Shown here in pieces: positions 47,201-59,200 of a DNA stretch of 64,000 nucleotides. The translations under genes and the position numbers were made by a program. The DNA comes from Atherinomorus stipes. Taxonomy: Eukaryota; Chordata; Actinopteri; Atheriniformes; Atherinidae. Location of the stretch: assembly GCA_023101725.1 (NCBI GenBank), contig JALJCO010012628.1, positions 1 to 64,000 on the forward strand, written 5' to 3'. Every line of letters starts with the position of its first letter. Within the stretch, counting starts at the first letter, position 1. The notes under the pieces are model-generated. The model did not search any database and was not told where the DNA came from. It worked only from the letters and a program-made list of their open reading frames with translations.

Positions 47201-50200
47201 AAAATAAGTGTGATTCATTAGTTTTTAATATGTAGCCTATAGGCTGTTCTACGCACCTGGGTATGGGCGCATGAGGTTGACCTTTTGGGGGAGGGCCTCA
47301 TCAGCTACAAACACCGGTGGTGTCAGCACATCTGTCCCAGGCAGAGGGGCGTATGGTGGCAGGGGGAGTTGGCCTTGGATGAGCTGCGCTCCAAAGTTGG
47401 TCCGACTGAAGACACCAGCATCACTTTCCTTGCCGAACGCTCCAATGTGGACAAATGTAAAGCGGTAGTTGGCATCACAGGCTGCCATCATCACGAAGCT
47501 GAAAAATCCTTTGTAGTTGAAAAAACTACTGCCACTGTTGGCTGGCGCTTTGATGCGGACGTGCTTGCCGTCGATCGCTCCGATACAGTTGGGGTAATCC
47601 CACTGCGTCCAAAACCCATCACGTATCACCTCCCACCCGTCGCCTTGCGGGTACTTCGCCTCATCCTCCAGCCCAGCCCACAGAGCCCGACACACCTCCT
47701 TAATGATGGTAGAAACTGTCGCTGTCCCCAGTTTATAGCTCGCGGCGAGGGCTTGCTGGCTGATCCCTGCTGCCAGAAAACGTAACGTGACCGCCAGACG
47801 CTCAGCATCACTGACAGGGGCTCTGTGGGATGCGGCATGTTGAATGAGCGGCGATACCCGGCGTAGTAAGCTGTCAAAAGTTACGGTAGCCATCCTGAAA
47901 TACAGAAATGGCGCTCATCATCCAATTCCCGCATTGACAAAACCAAAGAAAAAAAATCCCCATTTATATGGCGATTTACATGAAGTGGTCAGACATGCCA
48001 CCGCCGCGTACACTTATTTTTTTCCCACCTTTTCTGTAGTAGACGCAGCAAAACTACCTCCTCTATCGATGCCATATTCGCGATTATCGATGCCGGAAAA
48101 TTTCGACGCAACACTGCCCTCTAGAGTTTGAACGGAGTAACATTCATAACAACGCTGAAACCGGACGGAGGTATGTAGACCAGTAGCGGAGACAATGTTT
48201 GGTACGGACGGGACAATTTCGTCCGTATCCAGAGGTATGAAGCAAGCTTAACGGAGCCAACGGAGCTAACGGGGCTAACGGAGCTAACGGGGCTAACGGA
48301 GCTAATGGAGCTAATGGAGCTAACAGAGCTAACGGAGCTAACGGGGCTAATGGAGCTAATGGAGCTAACAGAGCTAATGGAGCCAACGGAGCTAACAGAG
48401 CTAACAGAGCTAACGGAGCTAACAGAGCTAACGGAGCTAACGGAGCTAATGGAGCTAACGGAGCTAATGGAGCAAACAGAGCTAACGGTGCTAACGGGGC
48501 TAACGGAGCTAATGGAGCAATCGGGGCTAACGGAGCTAACGGAGCTAACGGGGCTAATGGAGCTAACAGGGCTAATGCCAGGATGCTCTGGTATGCAGGG
48601 ATGGGACGGTCCTGCAGCCAAGCAGCCGCCATGTTGTGGAGAGGATGTTTATCTTAAGAAAACAGGACTTTATGATCTGTACAATTATTATTTCACCAGG
48701 TAGCGGTTAGCAAGAGGGATGGGTACCAAAACCTGGTATCAAAATGGCGCCGGGGCCGAGTCCGATGGTCCACCTGGACCGATAAGCTTCAGTCTGACTG
48801 GTCCTCTTATCGGTACCTGCAGTTAAGGTCGTTCTCAGTTTGTGCAGCAGACTAGCTAAGACATGATCTAACCTCCTCCTGAACAAGTACCCATGCTGCA
48901 GGACTGGAAGGAGGCTGCTGCACTCTCACATGTCCACCCCCCTCCATGGAGGAGCTCCCTCACCAGCAGGAACAGCTGTGATGGCAGAGCAGTCTGGCTC
49001 CAGATGTTCATGTTATGGCTGGCTACTCTGTCTCTGTGGGAAGTCCTCAACCTTAAATCAAACTCCCCAAATCAGCAACTCTGCCGCACCTGCAGCCTGA
49101 AGCTGGTTGCTGCTAAACGTTGCTCAGCAGCAGGAGATCATGTCAATGTTAGCAGCTCTGAGAAGAGAGGGGAGCCCCATGATGATAACGATGGAGAGAG
49201 AGGGGCGTCCCACAGACAGATGCAGAGCAAAGAAAGCCAGACAGCTGTTTGGGCTGATGGTGGGAAATGTTGGATTGTTACATTTATTTTCTATCTGAAC
49301 CGGTTTTTGTTGCTCACTATGAAAAACTTTAATAAAGATTACAGCAGCTAAACTCTAAACATTTAACCTGTAAAGTGCCACCTGCAGCAGGAACGTACAC
49401 ATGTACAGAACAGAACTGATGGGTCAGGAAGTGTTGTTTTACTTTTTAGAGTTCTGGCATATAGAAACGTAATACTCCAACAGTACAAAAATATACACTA
49501 ATATTCATGTTTAGTATAATTACTATTATGGATAACCATTTTATCCATTTTATGGATCTAACCCTAACCCCTCTATATGAAAAACTTCAATAAAGATTAC
49601 AGCAGCTAAACTCTAAACATTTAACCTGTAAAATGGTGTTCCTGTCCTCAGATCCTCCGTCCAGCCTGATCATCTACACCAGAGACTTTGTGGAACCGGA
49701 GGTGAAGAACTCCCTGATCTGCCACGTGTCCGGGTTCTACCCTGCTCCTGTCAAAGTCCACTGGACCAAGAACGGAGAGAAAGTGACCGACGGAACCAGC
49801 ATCAACGTCCCCTTCCCCAACAAAGACGGGTCCTTCACCCAGATCTCCAGACTGGCCTTCGTCCCCCAGCAGGGAGACATCTACACCTGTACAGTGGAGC
49901 ATCTGGCCCTGACCCAGTCCCAGACCCGGATCTGGGGTAAGACCTGGATCTGGACACGCAGACCTCCATGAGGACGTCCATGTCTCTGTGTTCTGTCTCC
50001 ATGAGGAGGTCCATGTCTCTGTTTTCTGTCTCTATGAGGAGGTCCATGTCTCTGTCTTCTTTCTCCATGAGGAGGTCCATGTCTCTGTTTCATGTCTCCA
50101 TGAGGAGGTCCATGTCTCTGTTTTCTTTCTCTATGAGGAGGTCCATGTCTCTGTGTTCTGTCTCCATGAGGAGGTCCATGTCTCTGTGTTCTGTCTCCAT

Positions 50201-53200
50201 GAGAAGGTCCATGTCTCTGTGTTCTGTCTCCATGAGGAGGTCCATGTCTCTGTGTTCTGTCTCCATGAGGAGGTCCATGTCTCTGTGTTCTGTCTCCATG
50301 AGGAGGTCCATGTCTCTGTTTTCTGTCTCCATGAGGAGGTCCATGTCTCTGTGTTCTGTCTCTATGAGGAGGTCCATGTCTCTGTCTTCTGTCTCTATGA
50401 GGAGGTCCATGTCTCTGTGTTCTGTCTCTATGAGGAGGTCCATGTCTCTGTCTTCTGTCTCCATGAGGAGGTCCATGTCTCTGTCTTCTGTCTCCATGAG
50501 GAGGTCCATGTCTCTGTTTTCTGTCTCTGTGAGGAGGTCCATGTCTCTGTTTCCTGTCTCTGATGAGGAGGTCCATGTCTCTGTTTTCTGTCTCCATGAG
50601 AAGGTCCATGTCTCTGTCTTCTGTCTCCATGAGGAGGTCCATGTCTCTGTTTTCTGTCTCCATGAGGAGGCTCCATGTCTCTGTGTTCTTGTCTCCATGA
50701 GGAGGTCCATGTCTCTGCTCTTCTTTCTCCATGAGGAGGTCCATGTCTCTGTTTTCTGTCTCCATGAGGAGTTCCATGTCTCTGTTTCCTGTCTCTATGA
50801 GGGAGGTCCATGTCTCTGTTTTCTGTCTCCATGAGGAGGTCCATGTCTCTGTGTTCTGTCTCCATGAGAAGGTCCATGTCTCTGTCTTCTTTCTCCATGA
50901 GGAGGTCCATGTCTCTGTTTTCTGTCTCCATGAGGAGGTCCATGTCTCTGTTTCCTGTCTCTATGAGGAGGTCCATGTCTCTGTTTTCTGTCTCCATGAG
51001 AAGGTCCATGTCTCTGTCTTCTGTCTCCATGAGGAGGTCCATGTCTCTGTTTTCTTTCTCCATGAGGAGGGCCATGTCTCTGTCTTCTGTCTCCATGAGA
51101 AGGTCCATGTCTCTGTCTTCTGTCTCCATGAGGAGGTCCATGTCTCCTGTTTTCTTTCTCCATGAGGAGGGCCATGTCTCTGTTTTCTTTCTCATGAGGA
51201 GGGCCATGTCTCTGTTTTCTGTCTCCATGAGAAGGTCCATGTCTCTGTCTTCTGTCTCCATGAGGAGGTCCATGTCTCTGTTTTCTGTCTCCATGAGAAG
51301 GTCCATGTCTCTGTCTTCTGTCTCTATGAGGAGGTCCATGTCTCTGTCTTCTTTCTCCATGAGGAGGTCCATGTCTCTGTTTTCTGTCTCCATGAGGAGG
51401 TCCATGTCTCTGTTTTCTGTCTCCATGAGGAGGTCCATGTCTCTGTTTTCTGTCTCCATGAGGAGGTCCATGTCTTTGTTTTCTGTCTCCATGAGAAGGT
51501 CCATGTCTCTGTCTTCTGTCTCCATGAGGAGGTCCATGTCTCTGTTTTCTTTCTCCATGAGGAGGTCCATGTCTCTGTTTTCTGTCTCCATGAGAAGGTC
51601 CATGTCTCTGTCTTCTGTCTCCGTGAGGAGGTCCACGCTCTCTGTTTTCTGTCTCTATGAGGAGGTCCATGTCTTTGTTTTCTGTCTCCATGAGAAGGTC
51701 CATGTCTCTGTCTTCTGTCTCCATGAGGAGGTCCATGTCTCTGTCTTCTGTCTCCATGAGGGAGGTCCATGTCTCTGTTTTCTGTCTCTGAGGAGGTCCA
51801 TGTCTCTGTCTTCTTTCTCCATGAGGAGGTCCATGTCTCTGTTTTCTGTCTCCATGAGGAGGTCCATGTCTCTGTTTTCTGTCTCCATGAGAAGGTCCAT
51901 GTCTCTGTCTTCTGGCTCCATGAGGAGGTCCATGTCTCTGTTTTCTTTCTCCATGAGGAGGGCCATGTCTCTGTTTTCTGTCTCCATGAGAAGGTCCATG
52001 TCTCTGTCTTCTCTCCATGAGAAGGTCCATGTCTCTGTTTTCTGTCTCCATGAGGAGGTCCATGTCTCTGTTTTTCTGTCTCCATGAGGAGGTCCATGTC
52101 TCTGTTTTCTGTCTCCATGAGGAGGTCCATGTCTTTGTTTTCTGTCTCCATGAGAAGGTCCATGTCTCTGTCTTCTGTCTCCATGAGGAGGTCCATGTCT
52201 CTGTTTTCTTTCTCCATGGAGGAGGTCCATGTCTCTGTTTTCTGTCTCCCATGAGAAGGTCCATGTCTCTGTCTTCTGTCTCCGTGAGGGGGTCCATGTC
52301 TCTGTTTTCTTTCTCTATGAGGAGGTCCATGTCTCTGTTTTCTTTCTCCATGAGGAGGTCCATGTCTCTGTTTTCTGTCTCCATGAGGAGGTCCATGTCT
52401 CTGTTTTCTGTCTCCATGAGGAGGTCCATGTCTTTGTTTTCTTTCTCCATGAGGAGGGCCCCCTGTCTCTGTTTTCTGTCTCCATGAGAAGGTCCATGTC
52501 TCTGTCTTCTGTCTCCATGAGGAGGTCCATGTCTCTGTTTTCTGTCTCCATGAGGAGGTCCATGTCTTTGTTTTCTGTCTCCATGAGAAGGTCCATGTCT
52601 CTGTCTTCTGTCTCCATGAGGAGGTCCATGTCTCTGTTTTCTTTCTCCATGAGGAGGTCCATGTCTCTGTTTTCTGTCTCCATGAGAGGGTCCATGTCTC
52701 TGTCTTCTGTCTCCGTGAGGAGGTCCATGTCTCTGTTTTCTGTCTCTATGAGGAGGTCCATGTCTCTGTTTTCTGTCTCCATGAGGAGGTCCATGTCTCT
52801 GTCTTCTGTCTCCATGAGGAGGTCCATGTCTTTGTTTTCTGTCTCCATGAAGGTCCATGTCTCTGTCTTCTGTCTCCATGAGGAGGTCCATGTCTCTTTC
52901 TTTTCTGTCTCATGAGGAGGTCCATGTCTCTGTTTTTTTGTCTCCATGAGAAGGTCCATGTCTCTGTCTTCTGTCTCCATGAGGAGGTCCATGTCTCTGT
53001 TTTCTGTCTCTATGAGGAGGTCCATGTCTCTGTCTTCTTTCTCCATGAGGAGGTCCATGTCTCTGTCTTCTGTCTCCATGAGGAGGTCCATGTCTCTGTC
53101 TTCTGTCTCCATGAGGAGGTCCATGTCTCTGTCTTCTTTCTCCATGAGGAGGTCCATGTCTCTGTTTTCTGTCTCCATGAGGAGGTCCATGTCTCTGTTT

Positions 53201-56200
53201 TCTGTCTCCATGAGAAGGTCCATGTCTCTGTCTTCTGTCTCCATGAGGAGGTCCATGTCTCTGTTTTCTTTCTCCATGAGGAGGGCCATGTCTCTGTTTT
53301 CTGTCTCCATGAGAAGGTCCATGTCTCTGTCTTCTGTCTCCATGAGGAGGTCCATGTCTCTGTTTTCTTTCTCCATGAGGAGGTCCATGTCTCTGTTTTC
53401 TGTCTCCATGAGGAGGTCCATGTCTTTGTTTTCTGTCTCCATGAGAAGGTCCATGTCTCTGTCTTCTGTCTCCATGAGGAGGTCCATGTCTCTGTTTTCT
53501 TTCTCCATGAGGAGGTCCATGTCTCTGTTTTCTGTCTCCATGAGAAGGTCCATGTCTCTGTCTTCTGTCTCCGTGAGGAGGTCCATGTCTCTGTTTTCTG
53601 TCTCTATGAGGAGGTCCATGTCTTTGTTTTCTGTCTCCATGAGAAGGTCCATGTCTCTGTCTTCTGTCTCCATGAGGAGGTCCATGTCTCTGTCTTCTGT
53701 CTCCATGAGAAGGTCCATGTCTCTGTTTTCTGTCTCTATGAGGAGGTCCATGTCTCTGTCTTCTTTCTCCATGAGGAGGTCCATGTCTCTGTCTTCTGTC
53801 TCCATGAGGAGGTCCATGTCTCTGTTTTCTGTCTCCATGAGAAGGTCCATGTCTCTGTCTTCTGTCTCCATGAGGAGGTCCATGTCTCTGTTTTTTCTCC
53901 ATGAGGAGGGCCATGTCTCTGTTTTCTGTCTCCATGAGAAGGTCCATGTCTCTGTCTTCTGTCTCCATGAGGAGGTCCATGTCTCTGTTTTCTTTCTCCA
54001 TGAGGAGGTCCATGTCTCTGTTTTCTGTCTCCATGAGGAGGTCCATATCTTTGTTTTCTGTCTCCATGAGAAGGTCCATGTCTCTGTCTTCTGTCTCCAT
54101 GAGGAGGTCCATGTCTCTGTTTTCTTTCTCCATGAGGAGGTCCATGTCTCTGTTTTCTGTCTCCATGAGAAGGTCCATGTCTCTGTCTTCTGTCTCCGTG
54201 AGGAGGTCCATGTCTCTGTTTTCTGTCTCTATGAGGAGGTCCATGTCTTTGTTTTCTGTCTCCATGAGAAGGTCCATGTCTCTGTCTTCTGTCTCCATGA
54301 GGAGGTCCATGTCTCTGTTTTCTGTCTCTATGAGGAGGTCCATGTCTCTGTTTTTTGTCTCCATGAGAAGGTCCATGTCTCTGTCTTCTGTCTCCATGAG
54401 GAGGTCCATGTCTCTGTTTTCTTTCTCCATGAGGAGGTCCATGTCTCTGTTTTATGTCTCTATGAGGAGGTCCATGTCTCTGTTTCATGTCTCCATGAGG
54501 AAGGAGGTCCATGTCTCTGTTTTCTGTCTCCATGAGGAGGTCCATGTCTTTGTTTTCTGTCTTAATGAGGAGGTCCATGTCTCTGTTTTCTGTCTCCATG
54601 AGGAGGTCCATGTCTCTGTTTCATGTCTCCATGAGGAAGGAGGTCCATGTCTCTGTTTTCTGTCTCCATGAGGAGGTCCATGTCTTTGTTTTCTGTCTTA
54701 ATGAGGAGGTCCATGTCTCTGTTTTCTGTCTCTATGAGGAGGTCCATGTCTCTGTTTCATGTCTCCATGAGGAAGGAGGTCCATGTCTCTGTTTTCTGTC
54801 TCCATGAGGAGGTCCATGTCTCTCTTTTCTGTCTCTATGAGGAGGTCCATGTCTCTCTTTTCTGTCTCTATGAGGAGGTCCATGTCTCTGTTTCCTGTCT
54901 CTATGAGGAGGTCCATGTCTCTGTTTTCTGTCTCCATGAGAAGGTCCATGTCTCTGTCTTCTGTCTCCATGAGGAGGTCCATGTCTCTGTTTTCTTTCTC
55001 CATGAGGAGGGCCATGTCTCTCTGTTTTCTGTCTCCATGAGAAGGTCCATGTCTCTGTTTTCTGTCTCTATGAGGAGGTCCATGTCTCTGTTTTCTGTCT
55101 CCATGAGGAGGTCCATGTCTCTGTTTTCTGTCTTCATGATGAGGTCCATGTCTCTGTTTTCTGTCTCCATGAGGAGGTCCATGTCTCTGTTTTCTGTCTC
55201 CATGAGGAGGTCCATGTCTCTGTTTTCTGTCTCCATGAGGAGGTCCATGTATCTGTTTTCTGTCTCTATGAGGAGGTCCATGTCTCTGTGTTCTGTCTCC
55301 ATGAGGAGGTCCATGTCTCTGTTTTCTGTCTCTATGAGGAGGTCCATGTCTCTGTTTTCTGTCTCCATGAGGAGGTCCATGTCTCTGTTTTCTGTCTCTA
55401 TGAGGAGGTCCATGTCTCTGTTTTCTGTCTCTATGAGGAGGTCCATGTCTCTGTTTTCTGTCTCCATGAGGAGGTCCATGTCTCTGTTTTCTGTCTTCAT
55501 AAGGAGGTCCATGTCTCTGTTTTCTGTCTCCATGAGGAGGTCCATGTCTCTGTTTTTTGTCTCCATGAAGAGGTCCATGTCTCTGTTTTCTGTCTCCATG
55601 AGGAGGTCCATGTATCTGTCTTCTGTCTCCATGAGGAGGTCCATGTCTCTGTGTTCTGTCTCCATGAGGAGGTCAATGTCTCTGTTTTCTGTCTCCATGT
55701 GGAGGTCCATGTCTCTGTTTTCTTTCTCTATGAGGAGGTCCATGTCTCTGTTTTCTGTCTCCATGAGGAGGTCCATGTCTCTGTTTTCTGTCTCCATGAG
55801 GAGGTCCATGTCTCTGTTTTCTGTCTCCATGAGGAGGTCCATGTCTCTGTTTTCTGTCTCCATGAGGAGGTCCATGTCTCTGTTTTCTTTCTCCATGAGG
55901 AGGTCCATGTCTCTGTTTTCTGTCTCCATGAGGAGGTCCATGTCTCTGTTTTCTGTTTCCATGAGGAGGTCCATGTCTTTGTTTTCTGTCTCCATGAGGA
56001 GGTCCATGTCTCTGTTTTCTGTCTCCATGAGGAGGTCCATGTCTCTGTTTTCTGTCTCCATGAGGAGGTCCATGTCTCTGTTTTCTTTCTCTATGAGGAG
56101 GTCCATGTCTCTGTTTTCTGTCTCCATGAGGAGGTCCATGTCTCTGTTTTCTTTCTCCATGAGGAGGTCCATGTCTCTGTTTTCTTTCTCTATGAGGAGG

Positions 56201-59200
56201 TCCATGTCTCTGTTTTCTGTCTCCATGAGGAGGTCCATGTCTCTGTTTTCTTTCTCTATGAGGAGGTCCATGTCTCTGTTTTCTGTCTCCATGAGGAGGT
56301 CCATGTCTCTGTTTTCTTTCTCTATGAGGAGGTCCATGTCTCTGTTTTCTGTCTCCATGAGGAGGTCCATGTCTCTGTTTTCTTTCTCTATGAGGAGGTC
56401 CATGTCTCTGTTTTCTGTCTCCATGAGGAGGTCCATATCTCTGTTTTCTGTCTCTATGAGGAGGTCCATGTCTCTGTTTTCTGTCTCCATTAGGAGGTCC
56501 ATGTCTCCGTCTTCTGTCTCCATAAGGAAGTCCATGTCTCTGTTTTCTGTCTCTATGAGGAGGTCCATGTCTTTGTTTTCTGTCTCTATGAGGAGGTCCA
56601 TGTCCCCGTCTTCTGTCTCCATGAGGAGGTCCATGTCTCAGTCTTCTGTCTCTATGAGGAGGTCCATGTCTCCGTCTTCTGTCTCTATGAGGAGGTCCAT
56701 GTCTCTGTTTTCTGTCTCCATGAGGAGGTCCATGTCTCTGTTTTCTGTCTCCATGAGGATGTCCATGTCTCTGTTTTCTGTCTCCATGAGGAGGTCCATG
56801 TCTCTGTCTTCTGTCTCTGTGAGGAGGTCCATGTCTCTGTTTTCTGTCTCCATGAAGAGGTCCATGTCTCTGTTTTCTGTCTCCATGAGCAGGTCCATGT
56901 CTCTGTTTCATGTCTCCATGAGGAGGTCCATGTCTCTGTTTTCTGTCTCTATGAGGAGGTCCATGTCTCTGTTTCATGTCTCCATGAGGCAGGAGGTCCA
57001 TGTCTCTGTTTTCTGTCTCCATGAGGAGGTCCATGTCTCTGTTTCATGTCTCCATGAGGAAGGAGGTCCATGTCTCTGTTTTCTGTCTCCATGAGGAGGT
57101 CCATGTCTTTGTTTTCTGTCTTCATGAGGAGGTCCATGTCTCTGTTTTTTGTCTCCATGAGAAGGTCCATGTCTCTGTCTTCTGTCTCCATGAGGAGGTC
57201 CATGTCTCTGTTTTCTGTCTCTATGAGGAGGTCCATGTCTCTGTCTTCTTTCTCCATGAGGAGGTCCATGTCTCTGTCTTCTGTCTCCATGAGGAGGTCC
57301 ATGTCTCTGTCTTCTGTCTCCATGAGGAGGTCCATGTCTCTGTTTTCTGTCTCTATGAGGAGGTCCATGTCTCTGTCTTCTTTCTCCATGAGGAGGTCCA
57401 TGTCTCTGTTTTCTGTCTCCATGAGGAGGTCCATGTCTCTGTTTTCTGTCTCCATGAGAAGGTCCATGTCTCTGTCTTCTGTCTCCATGAGGAGGTCCAT
57501 GTCTCTGTTTTCTTTCTCCATGAGGAGGGCCATGTCTCTGTTTTCTGTCTCCATGAGAAGGTCCATGTCTCTGTCTTCTGTCTCCATGAGGAGGTCCATG
57601 TCTCTGTTTTCTTTCTCCATGAGGAGGTCCATGTCTCTGTTTTCTGTCTCCATGAGGAGGTCCATGTCTTTGTTTTCTGTCTCCATGAGAAGGTCCATGT
57701 CTCTGTCTTCTGTCTCCATGAGGAGGTCCATGTCTCTGTTTTCTTTCTCCATGAGAAGGTCCATGTCTCTGTCTTCTGTCTCCGTGAGGAGGTCCATGTC
57801 TCTGTTTTCTGTCTCTATGAGGAGGTCCATGTCTTTGTTTTCTGTCTCCATGAGAAGGTCCATGTCTCTGTCTTCTGTCTCCATGAGGAGGTCCATGTCT
57901 CTGTCTTCTGTCTCCATGAGGAGGTCCATGTCTCTGTTTTCTGTCTCTATGAGGAGGTCCATGTCTCTGTCTTCTTTCTCCATGAGGAGGTCCATGTCTC
58001 TGTTTTCTGTCTCCATGAGGAGGTCCATGTCTCTGTTTTCTGTCTCCATGAGAAGGTCCATGTCTCTGTCTTCTGTCTCCATGAGGAGGTCCATGTCTCT
58101 GTTTTCTTTCTCCATGAGGAGGGCCATGTCTCTGTTTTCTGTCTCCATGAGAAGGTCCATGTCTCTGTCTTCTGTCTCCATGAGGAGGTCCATGTCTCTG
58201 TTTTCTTTCTCCATGAGGAGGTCCATGTCTCTGTTTTCTGTCTCCATGAGGAGGTCCATGTCTTTGTTTTCTGTCTCCATGAGAAGGTCCATGTCTCTGT
58301 CTTCTGTCTCCATGAGGAGGTCCATGTCTCTGTTTTCTTTCTCCATGAGGAGGTCCATGTCTCTGTTTTCTGTCTCCATGAGAAGGTCCATGTCTCTGTC
58401 TTCTGTCTCCGTGAGGAGGTCCATGTCTCTGTTTTCTGTCTCTATGAGGAGGTCCATGTCTTTGTTTTCTGTCTCCATGAGAAGGTCCATGTCTCTGTCT
58501 TCTGTCTCTATGAGGAGGTCCATGTCTCTGTTTTTTGTCTCCATGAGAAGGTCCATGTCTCTGTCTTCTGTCTCCATGAGGAGGTCCATGTCTCTGTTTT
58601 CTTTCTCCATGAGGAGGTCCATGTCTCTGTTTTATGTCTCTATGAGGAGGTCCATGTCTCTGTTTCATGTCTCCATGAGGAAGGAGGTCCATGTCTCTGT
58701 TTTCTGTCTCCATGAGGAGGTCCATGTCTTTGTTTTCTGTCTTAATGAGGAGGTCCATGTCTCTGTTTTCTGTCTCCATGAGGAGGTCCATGTCTCTGTT
58801 TCATGTCTCCATGAGGAAGGAGGTCCATGTCTCTGTTTTCTGTCTCCATGAGGAGGTCCATGTTTTTGTTTTCTGTCTTAATGAGGAGGTCCATGTCTCT
58901 GTTTTCTGTCTCTATGAGGAGGTCCATGTCTCTGTTTCATGTCTCCATGAGGAAGGAGGTCCATGTCTCTGTTTTCTGTCTCCATTAGGAGGTCCATGTC
59001 TCTCTTTTCTGTCTCTATGAGGAGGTCCATGTCTCTCTTTTCTGTCTCTATGAGGAGGTCCATGTCTCTGTTTCCTGTCTCTATGAGGAGGTCCATGTCT
59101 CTGTTTTCTGTCTCCATGAGAAGGTCCATGTCTCTGTCTTCTGTCTCCATGAGGAGGTCCATGTCTCTGTTTTCTTTCTCCATGAGGAGGGCCATGTCTC

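Larger units (their letters stand above)
38595..48248. mobile_element. PIF/Harbinger DNA transposon, interrupted by later insertions
   Basis: The element is bounded by weak inverted ends (left AGCCCCATTCATACC; right, reversed, AGCTTGCTTCATACC; 11 of 15 match), followed on both sides by GGATACGGACG. It is flanked by TAA (38592-38594, 48249-48251), the usual 3-base Harbinger target. Removing it and one TAA rejoins the 9-bp host repeat in perfect phase, which supports the borders strongly. It carries the two Harbinger genes, MADF/Myb-like (plus) and transposase (minus), facing each other. Later insertions of a hAT-like element and an L1 lie in the transposase intron. Without them it would be about 3.7 kb. 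Confidence 0.88.

Noticed and set aside
48121..48703. Open frames (ELTELT)n, (LAPLAP)n and (SSVSSV)n
   Set aside because: These are frames of the 9-bp repeat GCTAACGGA; three codons per unit without stops.
48893..49351. A 152-codon open frame before alpha exon 3
   Set aside because: No domain, no exon borders in frame, and composition like the intron. I cannot support it as a gene.
49555..49571. Telomere-like TAACCCTAACCCC
   Set aside because: Fewer than three units and in the middle of an intron; chance or a tiny remnant.
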